A stretch of 64,000 bases of DNA from CATQHW01 sp965243545 (GTDB taxonomy: Bacteria > Spirochaetota > Spirochaetia > SZUA-6 > Bin103), in assembly GCA_965243545.1 (NCBI GenBank), contig OZ251573.1, positions 4,526,001-4,590,000 on the forward strand. Direction: 5' to 3'. The translations under genes and the position numbers were made by a program. Positions 33,691 through 42,188 of this stretch are shown in pieces (the first letter of the stretch is position 1; each line of letters begins with the position of its first letter). The notes below the pieces were generated by a model. The model was not told where the DNA came from and did not search any database. It worked only from the letters and a program-made list of their open reading frames with translations.

Positions 33691-35766
33691 TCACGCCGGG
33701 GCGCGGCGGTGCGGCCCGATGGCGGCGCCGGGGCCGATGCGGTCGAACGGTATCTCCAGCATGCCGAACCGGTAGGCCGGGCTGTCGGGCGGCAAACGCA
33801 GATCGTCGTTACGCTCGTCCGCGAAGCCGGGGTCGACGCCGATCAGATTGTTGCCGTCGTGCGGGAGCAGTCCCGGATCGACGTCGCGCAGCGTCATCAG
33901 CCAGCGTCCGCCGTAACACAGGTTCCTGACGATCTCGTTGCCGGTCGGCTCGAAACCGCCTCCGGCAGCGTACGCCGCGTCGAGCTCGGCCAACTGCGGA
34001 TACCGCTCGGCGTAGGGCGCCAACTGGCGCATCGCTTCCAGACGCGGGCGCATGGTCCCGTACACCATGTTCCGCCACTGCTCGGTCAGGCATTGGCCGC
34101 GGCCGTCGATCTGGACCGCCGGCTCACAGTGCGCGAACAGGTTGTTCTCTACCCGGTTGTCCCGTCCGCCGCCGATCAGCACCGCGCGCGTGCAGCGCAG
34201 AAAGATGTTGCCGAATATCGTGGCGCCGCTCGCGCAGTCGTCCAGGTAGACCGCCCGCACGCCGTGCCGGCCGTAGCCGAAGATGCCCAGGTCGTGAAAG
34301 AAGTTGTAGCGCACCACGTTGCCGCGTTCCGTCCAGTCGCGGCCCATGTAGAAGGCGCCGGCGTCGCCGGTCTGGGTGCAGACGTGGTCGATCTCGTTGC
34401 GCTCGATCAGGTGGTCGTTGCCGTGCAGCAGCACCGCGGTGTGCGGCGCGTCGTGCAGATGGTTGCGCGCGACCAGACTGCCGACCCCGTGCAGATCGAC
34501 GCCGGGGGTGTAGGTGAGCAGCCGGCGGCTGAAGTGGTGGATGTCGCAGTGCTCGACGACGTGGCCGGCCCGCCGCAACGTCCTGCGGTCGCCGCCGGCG
34601 AGCCGCACGCCGCCCGCGCCGGTGTGATGGATCTCGCTCCGCGCGACGCGATGGCCTTCGCCGCCGTCCACGGCGACTCCGTAGTGTCCGGTGTGGCGGA
34701 TTTCACAGCCGTTGATCGTCACGTCCCGGCCGCCGCTCACCGTGACGGCGTGCCCGCGGCAGCACTCGACGGTGAGGTCGCGGAGCTGCAGGTGAGACGC
34801 GCCGTCGACGGCGACCACGGCGTCCGGCAGCATCGACACCGTGACCGACACCGCAGACGGCGGCGGATCGCCCGGCGGCCAGAAGTACAGGAGCCCGTCC
34901 CGCCGATCCAGATACCATTCGCCGGGGGAGTCGAGCTCCTCCAGCACGTTGAGGAAGTAGTAGCGCTGGCCGGCAGTGTAGCCGTAGGCGCCGGGCTGAT
35001 CGGTCGTGACCAGCCGGGCGTCGAGGTCGATCGACTCGATGCGTTGGTAGGAGTCGGCCCAGTCGTACGTCCAGTACCCGTGCACCAGCGCCTCCTGCGG
35101 CCGGAGCCAGCCGCGCGGCCGGCCGCCGAAGTACTCGAAACTCCGGTTGGGCTCGTCGCTGCTGGCGTCCCAGGGCACGTCGTCGGTACCGCTGCGCCCC
35201 GGCGCGTCGACCCGCGCGACCGTCACGAACGAGTGGTTGGGCCAGCGCGCCAAGGTCATGCGGCGGTCGCCGTAGAACACTTCCATCGCGCTCGGCCGCT
35301 CGCCGCGTCCAAAGCCGACCGGATCGAGGGCGCCGTAGTCGTCGATCCCCTGCGCGCGAAGGTCGGCGGCCAGCACCTTGCCGCGCGCGGCCGGCGGCAG
35401 CCGCCGCCACGCTTCGGCGGTGGCGCCCGACGCCGCGACCGGCCGGAACCCCGCCGCGGCGCGGCCGCCGATCAGCCGGACATCCTCGCCCGGAAAGGCG
35501 CGGTAGACGATCGGCGCCCCCGGGGCCCCGCCGTCCTCGGCGGTGAGCTCGAACGGCGCGTCCCGATGGTAGCGCCAACCGCGCAACCACACCGTCGCGC
35601 CGGCGACCGTCTCGCCCGCACGGCGCCGCGCCCGCAACGCGTCGCGCGCCGCCTCCGGGGTCGCAAACGGGCCGTCGCGCCCGTCGCCGGCCGGATCGGG
35701 CCGGCTTCCGCTCCAGGCGTCGTTGCCCGCCGGGGATACGTACAGGTCCGGACCTTCCGTTGCCAT
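33691..35766 (-). CDS. Right-handed parallel beta-helix protein, polysaccharide-lyase-like
   Basis: 691 aa; the ATG at 35766 follows a strong GGAGG (35772-35776). No signal peptide is visible. YVSPAGNDAWSGS at the start is typical of beta-helix carbohydrate enzymes. The central part has repeated coils with His/Asn/Gly turns (CEIRHTGHYGVAVDGGEGHRVARSEIHH, CDIHHFSRRL, NHLHDAPHTAVLLHGNDHLIERNEIDHV). Proteins of this type cleave or bind acidic polysaccharides. Divergent from the sugar ABC transporter, which may import the products. Catalytic residues cannot be assigned by eye. Confidence 0.75.
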   Translation of the reverse strand: MATEGPDLYVSPAGNDAWSGSRPDPAGDGRDGPFATPEAARDALRARRRAGETVAGATVWLRGWRYHRDAPFELTAEDGGAPGAPIVYRAFPGEDVRLIGGRAAAGFRPVAASGATAEAWRRLPPAARGKVLAADLRAQGIDDYGALDPVGFGRGERPSAMEVFYGDRRMTLARWPNHSFVTVARVDAPGRSGTDDVPWDASSDEPNRSFEYFGGRPRGWLRPQEALVHGYWTYDWADSYQRIESIDLDARLVTTDQPGAYGYTAGQRYYFLNVLEELDSPGEWYLDRRDGLLYFWPPGDPPPSAVSVTVSMLPDAVVAVDGASHLQLRDLTVECCRGHAVTVSGGRDVTINGCEIRHTGHYGVAVDGGEGHRVARSEIHHTGAGGVRLAGGDRRTLRRAGHVVEHCDIHHFSRRLLTYTPGVDLHGVGSLVARNHLHDAPHTAVLLHGNDHLIERNEIDHVCTQTGDAGAFYMGRDWTERGNVVRYNFFHDLGIFGYGRHGVRAVYLDDCASGATIFGNIFLRCTRAVLIGGGRDNRVENNLFAHCEPAVQIDGRGQCLTEQWRNMVYGTMRPRLEAMRQLAPYAERYPQLAELDAAYAAGGGFEPTGNEIVRNLCYGGRWLMTLRDVDPGLLPHDGNNLIGVDPGFADERNDDLRLPPDSPAYRFGMLEIPFDRIGPGAAIGPHRRAPA

Positions 35767-35868
35767 CGAAGCCTCCTTGTGACTCGGCTCAGGTCCATGG
35801 CCGGCGCGCCGGGCGCGACCGGCATGGTTCTTCGATTCTACTACGTGGCAGGATCGCCGCCGAACGGG

Positions 35869-35874
35869 TATGAT
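35869..35874 (+). promoter_or_regulatory. -10-like box TATGAT just before the ABC permease start
   Basis: TATGAT is followed by 6 nt and the ATG at 35881. With normal promoter geometry transcription would start at or next to the A of the ATG, giving a leaderless mRNA. No Shine-Dalgarno and no good -35 are seen. Confidence 0.4.
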
Positions 35875-35880
35875 CCCGGC

Positions 35881-36822
35881 ATGGCGCAGACCGAAGGATC
35901 GAGCCCGGCGCTGCGCAGGACGGGGCTCGGCGGCCGGCTGTTCGACGCCGCCAACCACCTGTTTCTGATCCTGCTGTCGCTCTCCATCCTGCTGCCGTTC
36001 ATGCGGCAGATCACCATCTCCGTCAGCACCGCCGACGAGGCGCTCCGGTTCGGCGCCCACCTGGTCCCGAACTTCGCGAAGGTCACCTTGGCCTCTTACG
36101 AGCGCATCTTCCAGACCGACGCGATCGCCCGCGCCTACTTCTGGACGGTGGCGCGCACCAGCATCGGCACGACCCTCACCTTGCTGGTGACCGGCATGTT
36201 GGCCTACCCGCTGGCAAAACGGTACCTGCCTCTGCGCCGCTTCTGGATCGCGTTCGTGGTGCTGACGTTCTTCTTCGCCGGCGGGCTGATTCCCCGCTAC
36301 CTGCTGGTGCGGAGTCTGGGGCTGATCAATACCTTGGGGGCGCTGGTGTTCCCGCACGTGGTGTCGGCGTTCGCGCTGATCGTCATGCGCAGCTACCTGA
36401 TGACCCTGCCGGAGGACCTGGAAGAGAGCGCCCGGATCGACGGCGCCTCCGATCTGCGGGTGTTCTTTCGCATCGTCATGCCGATGGCCAAGCCGGTCTT
36501 TGCGGTGGTGGCGCTCTGGACCATGGTCTTCCACTGGAACGAGTGGTTCGACGCCTTGATCTTCGTCACCGATCCGCGCATCAAGGTGGTCCAGCAGCTG
36601 CTGCGGCGCGTGCTGCTGGAGAGCGACTTCAGCTACGCCGGGCTCGGCACTACGGAGACCGCCGCGCAGATGATGGCCCAGGAGCGGCTGCTGCGTCAGT
36701 ACACGCCCGACACCATCAAGGCGGCTATCCTGATGGTGTCGACGGTTCCGATCCTGCTGGCGTACCCGTTCATGCAGAAGTACTTCGTCAAGGGCGCCCT
36801 GATCGGAGCTCTGAAGGGCTGA
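35881..36822 (+). CDS. Carbohydrate ABC transporter permease (LplC/YtcP type)
   Basis: 313 aa, six predicted membrane helices. The EAA loop interacting with the ATPase reads EESARIDGASDLRVFFRIVMPMAKP. LLPFMRQITISVSTADEAL and the C-terminal VKGALIGALKG are typical of the LplC/YtcP branch that works with LplB and a LipO binding protein on complex or acidic oligosaccharides. Next gene 19 bp downstream is the partner permease. No ATPase in the cluster, which is usual when a shared MsmX/UgpC-like ATPase is encoded elsewhere. Confidence 0.9.
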   Translation: MAQTEGSSPALRRTGLGGRLFDAANHLFLILLSLSILLPFMRQITISVSTADEALRFGAHLVPNFAKVTLASYERIFQTDAIARAYFWTVARTSIGTTLTLLVTGMLAYPLAKRYLPLRRFWIAFVVLTFFFAGGLIPRYLLVRSLGLINTLGALVFPHVVSAFALIVMRSYLMTLPEDLEESARIDGASDLRVFFRIVMPMAKPVFAVVALWTMVFHWNEWFDALIFVTDPRIKVVQQLLRRVLLESDFSYAGLGTTETAAQMMAQERLLRQYTPDTIKAAILMVSTVPILLAYPFMQKYFVKGALIGALKG

Positions 36823-36841
36823 GGCTGACGGAGGTTCCCAC

Positions 36842-37798
36842 ATGACCACTGCACGGTCCGCCGCCCGCTTCGCCGCCCCGCTCGAATACCGCAAACCCTC
36901 CCTGCTCAAGGCGCTGTACCGGTACCGCTACATGCTGATGCTGATGCTGCCGGGCATCGTCTACTTCGTCGTCTTCCACTACGTCCCGATCTACGGGGCC
37001 GTGCTGGCGTTCAAGGACTACGACGTTCACCAAGGCATCATGTTCAGCCCCTGGGTCGGCCTCAAGCACTTCCGGCGTCTGTTCGAGCAGCACGACGTGG
37101 CGCGCGTGTTCTGGAACACGGTGGAGATCAGCGCGTTGCGCATCGTCTTCGGGTTCCCCATGCCGATCATCCTGGCCCTGCTGCTCAACGAGGTATTCAA
37201 CGCCAAGTTCAAGCGCGCGGTGCAGACGATCTCCTACCTGCCGCACTTCCTGTCATGGGTGGTGGTCGCCGGGCTGATCACGGAGGTGTTGTCCCCGGGC
37301 CGCGGCGTCTACGGTTACCTCATGCGCCTGATCGGCGCCGAGCCGGCCGTGCTGCTGACCAGCCGCACCTGGTTCGTCCCTATCCTGATCGTCAGCGGCA
37401 TCTGGAAGGAGGTGGGCTGGGGTACGATCATCTACCTGGCGACGATGGCCAGCATCAATCTCGAACTGTACGAAGCGGCCGTGGTCGACGGCGCCAGCCG
37501 CTGGCGGCGCGCCATCAGCATTACCCTGCCCGGCATCCTGCCGGTGATATCCATCCTGCTGATCCTGAGCATGACGCAGATACTGAGCGCCGGCTTCGAC
37601 CAGATATTCAACCTTTACAACCCGCTGGTGTACGAAGTAGCCGACATCATCGACACCTACATCTACCGGATCGGCCTGCAGAGGTTCGACTACGAGTTTT
37701 CGACCGCCGTGGCGTTGACCAAGAACGTCATCGCCCTGGTGCTGGTGCTCACCGTGAACGGAATCGTGCGGCGATTCACCAGTTACGGGCTCTGGTAG
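36842..37798 (+). CDS. Carbohydrate ABC transporter permease (LplB type)
   Basis: 318 aa, six predicted helices, preceded by GGAGG (about 36829-36833). The N-terminal RYRYMLMLMLPGIVYFVVFHYVPIYG and the EAA loop YEAAVVDGASRWRRAISITLPGI are diagnostic of the LplB group; the C-terminus ends RRFTSYGLW as in many relatives. Forms the membrane channel with the preceding permease. A stem-loop and the binding-protein gene follow 87 bp downstream. Confidence 0.9.
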   Translation: MTTARSAARFAAPLEYRKPSLLKALYRYRYMLMLMLPGIVYFVVFHYVPIYGAVLAFKDYDVHQGIMFSPWVGLKHFRRLFEQHDVARVFWNTVEISALRIVFGFPMPIILALLLNEVFNAKFKRAVQTISYLPHFLSWVVVAGLITEVLSPGRGVYGYLMRLIGAEPAVLLTSRTWFVPILIVSGIWKEVGWGTIIYLATMASINLELYEAAVVDGASRWRRAISITLPGILPVISILLILSMTQILSAGFDQIFNLYNPLVYEVADIIDTYIYRIGLQRFDYEFSTAVALTKNVIALVLVLTVNGIVRRFTSYGLW

Positions 37799-37813
37799 AC
37801 GGCGGCGTGTGTA

Positions 37814-37864
37814 CGGACAATCGACGCCCCTTGCGGGCGGCCCTGCGTAGCGGGGCGGACAATC
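37814..37864 (+). repeat. Intercistronic stem-loop flanked by a 9-bp direct repeat
   Basis: CGGACAATC occurs at 37814-37822 and 37856-37864. Between them CGCCCC (37825-37830) can pair with GGGGCG (37852-37857). Located between permease and binding-protein genes, where such structures often stabilise or partly terminate the mRNA so that the binding protein is made in excess. No T tract follows. Confidence 0.4.
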
Positions 37865-37885
37865 ATTTTCCAAGGAGTGTGAGTG

Positions 37886-39484
37886 ATGAAGAAGTCGCTT
37901 ACCGTCGTACTTGGCGCGCTGCTGCTGTTCGGCAGCGCGGCGCTGGCGTCAGGCGCCGGCGTCACCGAGGGAGCGGCCGGCGCGCCGCTGGAGATACGCT
38001 GGTTCGGCCTCCGTCAGGTGCCCGAGGAGCGCACCGAGGTTTTCACCACGGTCGAGGAGTGGATCGAGCGTGACTTGGGCCGCGCGGTGACCATTTTGCC
38101 GGAAGGGGTCGACGCCGACAGCGAGGTGACCGAAAAGATGAACCTGCTGCTGGCGTCGGGCGACATGCCGGACGTGTTTCCCGTGTGGTGGAACGAAGAG
38201 GTGATGAAGCAGGGCGCCGCCCGCTTCGATCTTGCCGACGTCCAGGAGTACATGCCGGGCGTCTACCGGGCGCTGGTCGACGTGATGAAGGTGGTCGGCC
38301 TCAACGAGCAGGGGACCTGGGACCGGTTCCATCGTGACGGCAAGCTGGTGCAGATCCCGAACGTCTGGTTCGGCGGGCAGTTCCCGCACGGCATCGCCTG
38401 GCGCATGGACGTGCTCGAACGCCTTGGCTTCGACGACGCGCCGGGCTCCTACCGGGAGATCGAGGAGGTCTTCGCGGCCTACAAGGCGGAGCATCCCGAT
38501 CGGTATCCGTACGCCTGTCCGGCCAAAGGGCTGACGTGGCAGTGCTTTCCGATGATCTTCGACGGCACCGGCTGGGCGCAATGGCGCTGGAACCTCCGCG
38601 ACGGCCGGCTGGTGCACGGCTTCAACCAACCGGAGATGAGGCTGGCGTACGAAGTGGCGCGCGACTGGTTCGACAAGGGCTACATCGATCCCGAGTTCCC
38701 GACCTACGACTCGGGGACCAACGTCAATCTGTTCCGCAACGGCGAGACGATCGTCAAGGAATGGATAGGCTACGGCTCATGGGACGACTCGCTGGACCGG
38801 CCCGGCACCGAAGGCAACTGGATACGCAAGGTCGTGCCGGAGGCGCGCATGACGATGGGCCCGTTCCCGCGTTTCTTCGATGACGTGCGGCCGGCCCGCT
38901 ACGTCTGGAATCCCTTCCACGGCGGGTCTTACGGCTTCGGCCGTCATCTGGAGTCGCGGCCGGACGACCTGCACCTCATCATGCAGATCATGGACCGGCT
39001 GAACACGGACGAGGCGTACCATACGCTCACCAATCAGGGGATCGAGGGCAGACACTGGGAGATCAACGAGTTCGGCTATCCGGAACGCAAGGAGGAGTTC
39101 ATCGGCATCGACGCCTCCAAGCAGATCGGCGCCGGCTACTTCTGGGGCGCTCTCTACAGCTATACGCCGCACACGGCGGACTGGCAGCACCCCGGCGTCC
39201 TGCAGGCGCTGGACGACTTCCACAAGAACCCTGACGGCATCTACTCCGACGCGAACATCCGCCGGGTTCCAACCAATCGGTTCTTTCCGATCACGGACGA
39301 AGACGGCGACGACCTGTGGGCCAAGATGGACGTGAGCGGCCAGATGAACGTGCTGTTCGTCGAGCTGATCACCGGCGCCAAGGACATGTCGGCGTTCGAC
39401 GAGTGGCTTGCGCGCTGGCAGGAAGGCGGCGATCTCCATGTCGTCGAGGAGCGCATGAACGACATCAACCTCAAGTTCCAGTAG
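37886..39484 (+). CDS. Extracellular solute-binding protein of a sugar ABC transporter (LipO-like)
   Basis: 532 aa; AAGGAG is 8 bases before the ATG (an adjacent GTG at 37883 is also possible). Signal peptide KKSLTVVLGALLLFGSAALA with no lipobox Cys, so probably a soluble periplasmic form. VTEKMNLLLASGDMPDVF is the typical SBP family 1 ligand-lobe motif; WPQWRW-like aromatic clusters (GWAQWRWNL, HTADWQHPG) would stack on sugar rings. The C-terminal DEWLARWQEGGDLHVVEERMNDI matches the LipO group. Delivers oligosaccharide to the two upstream permeases. Confidence 0.9.
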   Translation: MKKSLTVVLGALLLFGSAALASGAGVTEGAAGAPLEIRWFGLRQVPEERTEVFTTVEEWIERDLGRAVTILPEGVDADSEVTEKMNLLLASGDMPDVFPVWWNEEVMKQGAARFDLADVQEYMPGVYRALVDVMKVVGLNEQGTWDRFHRDGKLVQIPNVWFGGQFPHGIAWRMDVLERLGFDDAPGSYREIEEVFAAYKAEHPDRYPYACPAKGLTWQCFPMIFDGTGWAQWRWNLRDGRLVHGFNQPEMRLAYEVARDWFDKGYIDPEFPTYDSGTNVNLFRNGETIVKEWIGYGSWDDSLDRPGTEGNWIRKVVPEARMTMGPFPRFFDDVRPARYVWNPFHGGSYGFGRHLESRPDDLHLIMQIMDRLNTDEAYHTLTNQGIEGRHWEINEFGYPERKEEFIGIDASKQIGAGYFWGALYSYTPHTADWQHPGVLQALDDFHKNPDGIYSDANIRRVPTNRFFPITDEDGDDLWAKMDVSGQMNVLFVELITGAKDMSAFDEWLARWQEGGDLHVVEERMNDINLKFQ

Positions 39485-39508
39485 ACGCTGCCGAGCGATC
39501 TCTACGCA

Positions 39509-39540
39509 GGGCGCGGCCGTCACGGCCGCGCCCGTTTTAT
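39509..39540 (+). terminator. Strong rho-independent terminator of the ABC transporter operon
   Basis: GGGCGCGGCCG (39509-39519) and CGGCCGCGCCC (39523-39533) form an 11-bp perfect stem with loop TCA, followed by GTTTTAT. It lies 25 bases after the binding-protein stop and could also serve the converging MoxR gene. Confidence 0.9.
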
Positions 39541-39574
39541 GCTGCGACGAACGACGCTCCGGCGCCGCCTGGGG

Positions 39575-40528
39575 TTACACCGCCTCGGCCAGGGGGGGGA
39601 CGTCGACCGATTCGAGCAGGTCGTCGACCGCCGCGTCCTCGGTCATGCCCTTGGCGGAGTGCTCGGACTTGAGCAGCAGCCGCTTGCGCAGCACCGACGG
39701 GGCCAGGTCGCGGACGTCCTCCGGGGTGACGAAGTCGCGCCCGCGCACCGCGGCCAGCGCCTGGCTGCCCTTGAACATGGCCAGCGACCCGCGCGGCGAC
39801 ACGCCGATCATCAGGCGGTTGTCCTCCCGCGTGCGGTTGATGAGCGACAGGATGTAGCGCCGGATCGACGGCTCGACGTGGACCTCCATCACCGCCGCCT
39901 GCATCTGCAGCAGCGTGTCGGTCTCCGTGACCGGGCGGATGCGCTCTAGCGGCGGCTCGATGACGCGCTGCATGGCGATCACGGACTTCTCCGCCTCCCG
40001 CGACGGATAGCCTATCTTGATCGACAGAAAGAAGCGGTCCTTCTGCACTTCCGGCAGCGGGAAGGTGTCCTCCGACTCGACTGGGCTTTCGGTGGCGATC
40101 AGCACGAACGGATCGGGCAGCGGCTGACTGCGCCCCTCGACCGATACCTGGCCTTCAGCCATCGCCTCCAGCAGCGCCGACTGCGTCCGCGGCGTGGCGC
40201 GGTTGATCTCATCGACCAGCAGCATGTTGGTCATGATCGGCCCTTCGCGGAAGTCGAACTCGCCGGTCTGAGGGTTGAAGACCGACACGCCGAGCACGTC
40301 GGCGGGGAGCAGGTCGGGCGTGCACTGCAGCTGCCGGAACTGGCCGCCTATGCTCTTGGCGACCGCGCGGCCCAGCACCGTCTTGCCGGTGCCGGGCACG
40401 TCTTCGATCAGCACGTGGCCGCGGCACAGCAGCGCCACCAGCACGCGCTCGATCGGGTCCTGCTTGCCGAAGAACGCCTGCTCCACCGAGCCGCGCACCT
40501 GCTCGGCCCATGCCTTCACGTCTGCCAT
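39575..40528 (-). CDS. MoxR-family AAA+ ATPase (second copy)
   Basis: 317 aa; GGAG and a 5-base spacer precede the ATG. Walker A DVPGTGKT (43-50), Walker B LLVDEINRATPRTQSALLEAM, sensor 1 LIATESPVE and the C-terminal ISPRGSLAMFKGSQALA (here GVSPRGS) lid. MoxR proteins act as chaperone-like ATPases that insert cofactors or remodel VWA/DUF58 partners. Here it ends an operon that begins with another MoxR. Its last residues include an 8-C run (39592-39599) that could only change the final few amino acids. Confidence 0.9.
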   Translation of the reverse strand: MADVKAWAEQVRGSVEQAFFGKQDPIERVLVALLCRGHVLIEDVPGTGKTVLGRAVAKSIGGQFRQLQCTPDLLPADVLGVSVFNPQTGEFDFREGPIMTNMLLVDEINRATPRTQSALLEAMAEGQVSVEGRSQPLPDPFVLIATESPVESEDTFPLPEVQKDRFFLSIKIGYPSREAEKSVIAMQRVIEPPLERIRPVTETDTLLQMQAAVMEVHVEPSIRRYILSLINRTREDNRLMIGVSPRGSLAMFKGSQALAAVRGRDFVTPEDVRDLAPSVLRKRLLLKSEHSAKGMTEDAAVDDLLESVDVPPLAEAV

Positions 40529-40580
40529 CGGTTACTCCTCTTGGTATGCCGGGAACGCCGCGCCCGCAGCCGCCGGCGAC

Positions 40581-42188
40581 TCACCGCGCCGCCGGAGCCA
40601 ACCGGGCGTCCGGCGCGCGGGCCGCCGCCGTTTCCTGCAGGCGATGGCGGGTCACTTCCTTGATGAGATCGTAGTAGGTCTGCGACCGCTCGGCCGGCGG
40701 GTCGTTCGCCGCGTAGGCGATCTGTTCGAAGATGGCGCCGATCTCCATCAGCGCCGCGGCGTTGGCCGCCGACCGGTCGGCCACCTCCCGCAGGTACTCC
40801 AACGGTCCCATCCAGGTGCGGAACGGCACGCCGCCCCGCTCCGCCCAGCGGATCAGGCGCACGAACGCCCGCGACGCCTGCCCGACCGAGCGCTGGCGCT
40901 GCTTGTCGAGCCCCGCCTCCCGGGCCCGCGCCGCGGCGCGCGCCGCGCTCCGCTCGCGCGCGCGCTCCACCAGCGCCTCGCCGAACCGCGCCAGCGAACG
41001 CCGCGAGCGGGCGATCGCCGCGATCATGCGGCGCAGCGACTCGGCGAACGACGCGACGAAACGGCCGACCGCGGCCGCCAACCGGGCGAGCGGGCGGGAC
41101 TGCCGCAGGCGCTCCCGATAGTCGCGCGACAACATGGGCCGGATCAGGAAATAGAGCAGGCCGATCAGGAGCAGCGCGCCGGCGGTGATGAGCACGATGC
41201 GCACCAACCGCTCCAGGAACTCGTTCTCTTCCCGCTCGCCGCCCAGCTCGCCCAGGTCGGGTTCGCGGAAGTTCTCGTCAAAGACCTCGGTGTCGCCGCC
41301 CTCGCGCACCCGCACCCGGACCTCGCGCTCGGGCAACCGCAGGCGCTCCTCCAGCCACTCCATGAAGGCGCCGATCGCCTCGGCCGGCAGCAGCGCCTCG
41401 CGGCCGGTGAGCGGCGCCGCCACCGCCACGGTCAACAGCAGCGTCAGCACGGTGGCGCGCACCCGGCGGCGTTGCAGCGGCGCCGGCAGCGGCAGCCCTT
41501 CGCCCAGGTGCTGTTGTTCCTCCACGAAGCCGTTGATGATCGCCAGGACGACCAGCCCGAACCCGACGTGGCCGAGCGCCAGCACCGTCCACCACGGTTC
41601 GATCGGGTCGACGGCGATCAGCAGGATCAGGAACGCCAGCAGGGCCAGCGTCTGGAACCAGAGGACGGCGCGGCGCAACGCGCGCATCCGCGCCGCGGCG
41701 GTGGTCGCTTCCTCGGCGTAGTCCCGGAACGCGGTCTTGAGCTGGTCGCCGTCCTGGTCGACCACCAGCGCCAGGAACGCCTCCCGTTCGCGCATGTTGC
41801 GGTGCAGCGCGAACGCTACGATCCAGTAGACGAAGGTGAGCGCCAGCGGATACAGGACGTCCGCCTTGACCGGATTGACGTCGCCGCGCAGCAGGTGCCC
41901 CTGCGCCAGCATGAACAGCACCAGCGTACCGATCAGGATCAACAGCAGCTCCCGCAGGCGCGGCGCGATGCTGTTGGTCCCTTCTTCGGCCATGCGGTTG
42001 GCCGACACCGCCTGGATCACGCCGACCAGCAGCAGCAACGGCCACAGGTAGCCGGGCAGCGGCAGCACCGCGTGCAGCACCATCGCCCGCACGAACGTCT
42101 CTACCGACAGCAGCAGCAGGAACGGTATGGCGGTCGCCAGGAACGGGTGCAGCGTGGTGCGGTAGAAGCGGAGCCGGGCCGGATTCAT
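40581..42188 (-). CDS. Multi-pass membrane protein with cytosolic C-terminal domain (DUF4129-like)
   Basis: 535 aa; start overlaps the DUF58 stop (ATGA). Several hydrophobic helices in the first 260 residues (FLATAIPFLLLLSVETFV, YLWPLLLLVGVIQ, LLLILIGTLVLFML, ALTFVYWIVAFAL), another near 330-355 (IVLITAGALLLIGLLYFLI), then a basic helical tail ending with QTYYDLIKEVTRHRLQETA, reminiscent of the DUF4129 region of transglutaminase-linked proteins. Its place between DUF58 and MoxR suggests it anchors a MoxR/DUF58 envelope complex. The exact family is not certain. Confidence 0.65.
   Translation of the reverse strand: MNPARLRFYRTTLHPFLATAIPFLLLLSVETFVRAMVLHAVLPLPGYLWPLLLLVGVIQAVSANRMAEEGTNSIAPRLRELLLILIGTLVLFMLAQGHLLRGDVNPVKADVLYPLALTFVYWIVAFALHRNMREREAFLALVVDQDGDQLKTAFRDYAEEATTAAARMRALRRAVLWFQTLALLAFLILLIAVDPIEPWWTVLALGHVGFGLVVLAIINGFVEEQQHLGEGLPLPAPLQRRRVRATVLTLLLTVAVAAPLTGREALLPAEAIGAFMEWLEERLRLPEREVRVRVREGGDTEVFDENFREPDLGELGGEREENEFLERLVRIVLITAGALLLIGLLYFLIRPMLSRDYRERLRQSRPLARLAAAVGRFVASFAESLRRMIAAIARSRRSLARFGEALVERARERSAARAAARAREAGLDKQRQRSVGQASRAFVRLIRWAERGGVPFRTWMGPLEYLREVADRSAANAAALMEIGAIFEQIAYAANDPPAERSQTYYDLIKEVTRHRLQETAAARAPDARLAPAAR

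Noticed and set aside
35767..36909. N-terminal extension of the beta-helix gene up to 36909
   Set aside because: The frame runs antisense through the ABC permease; the ATG at 35766 has a strong GGAGG and starts the recognisable protein.
39592..39599. C8 run near the 3' end of the second moxR
   Set aside because: A slip would affect only about the last eight residues, so a phase-variation role is unlikely.
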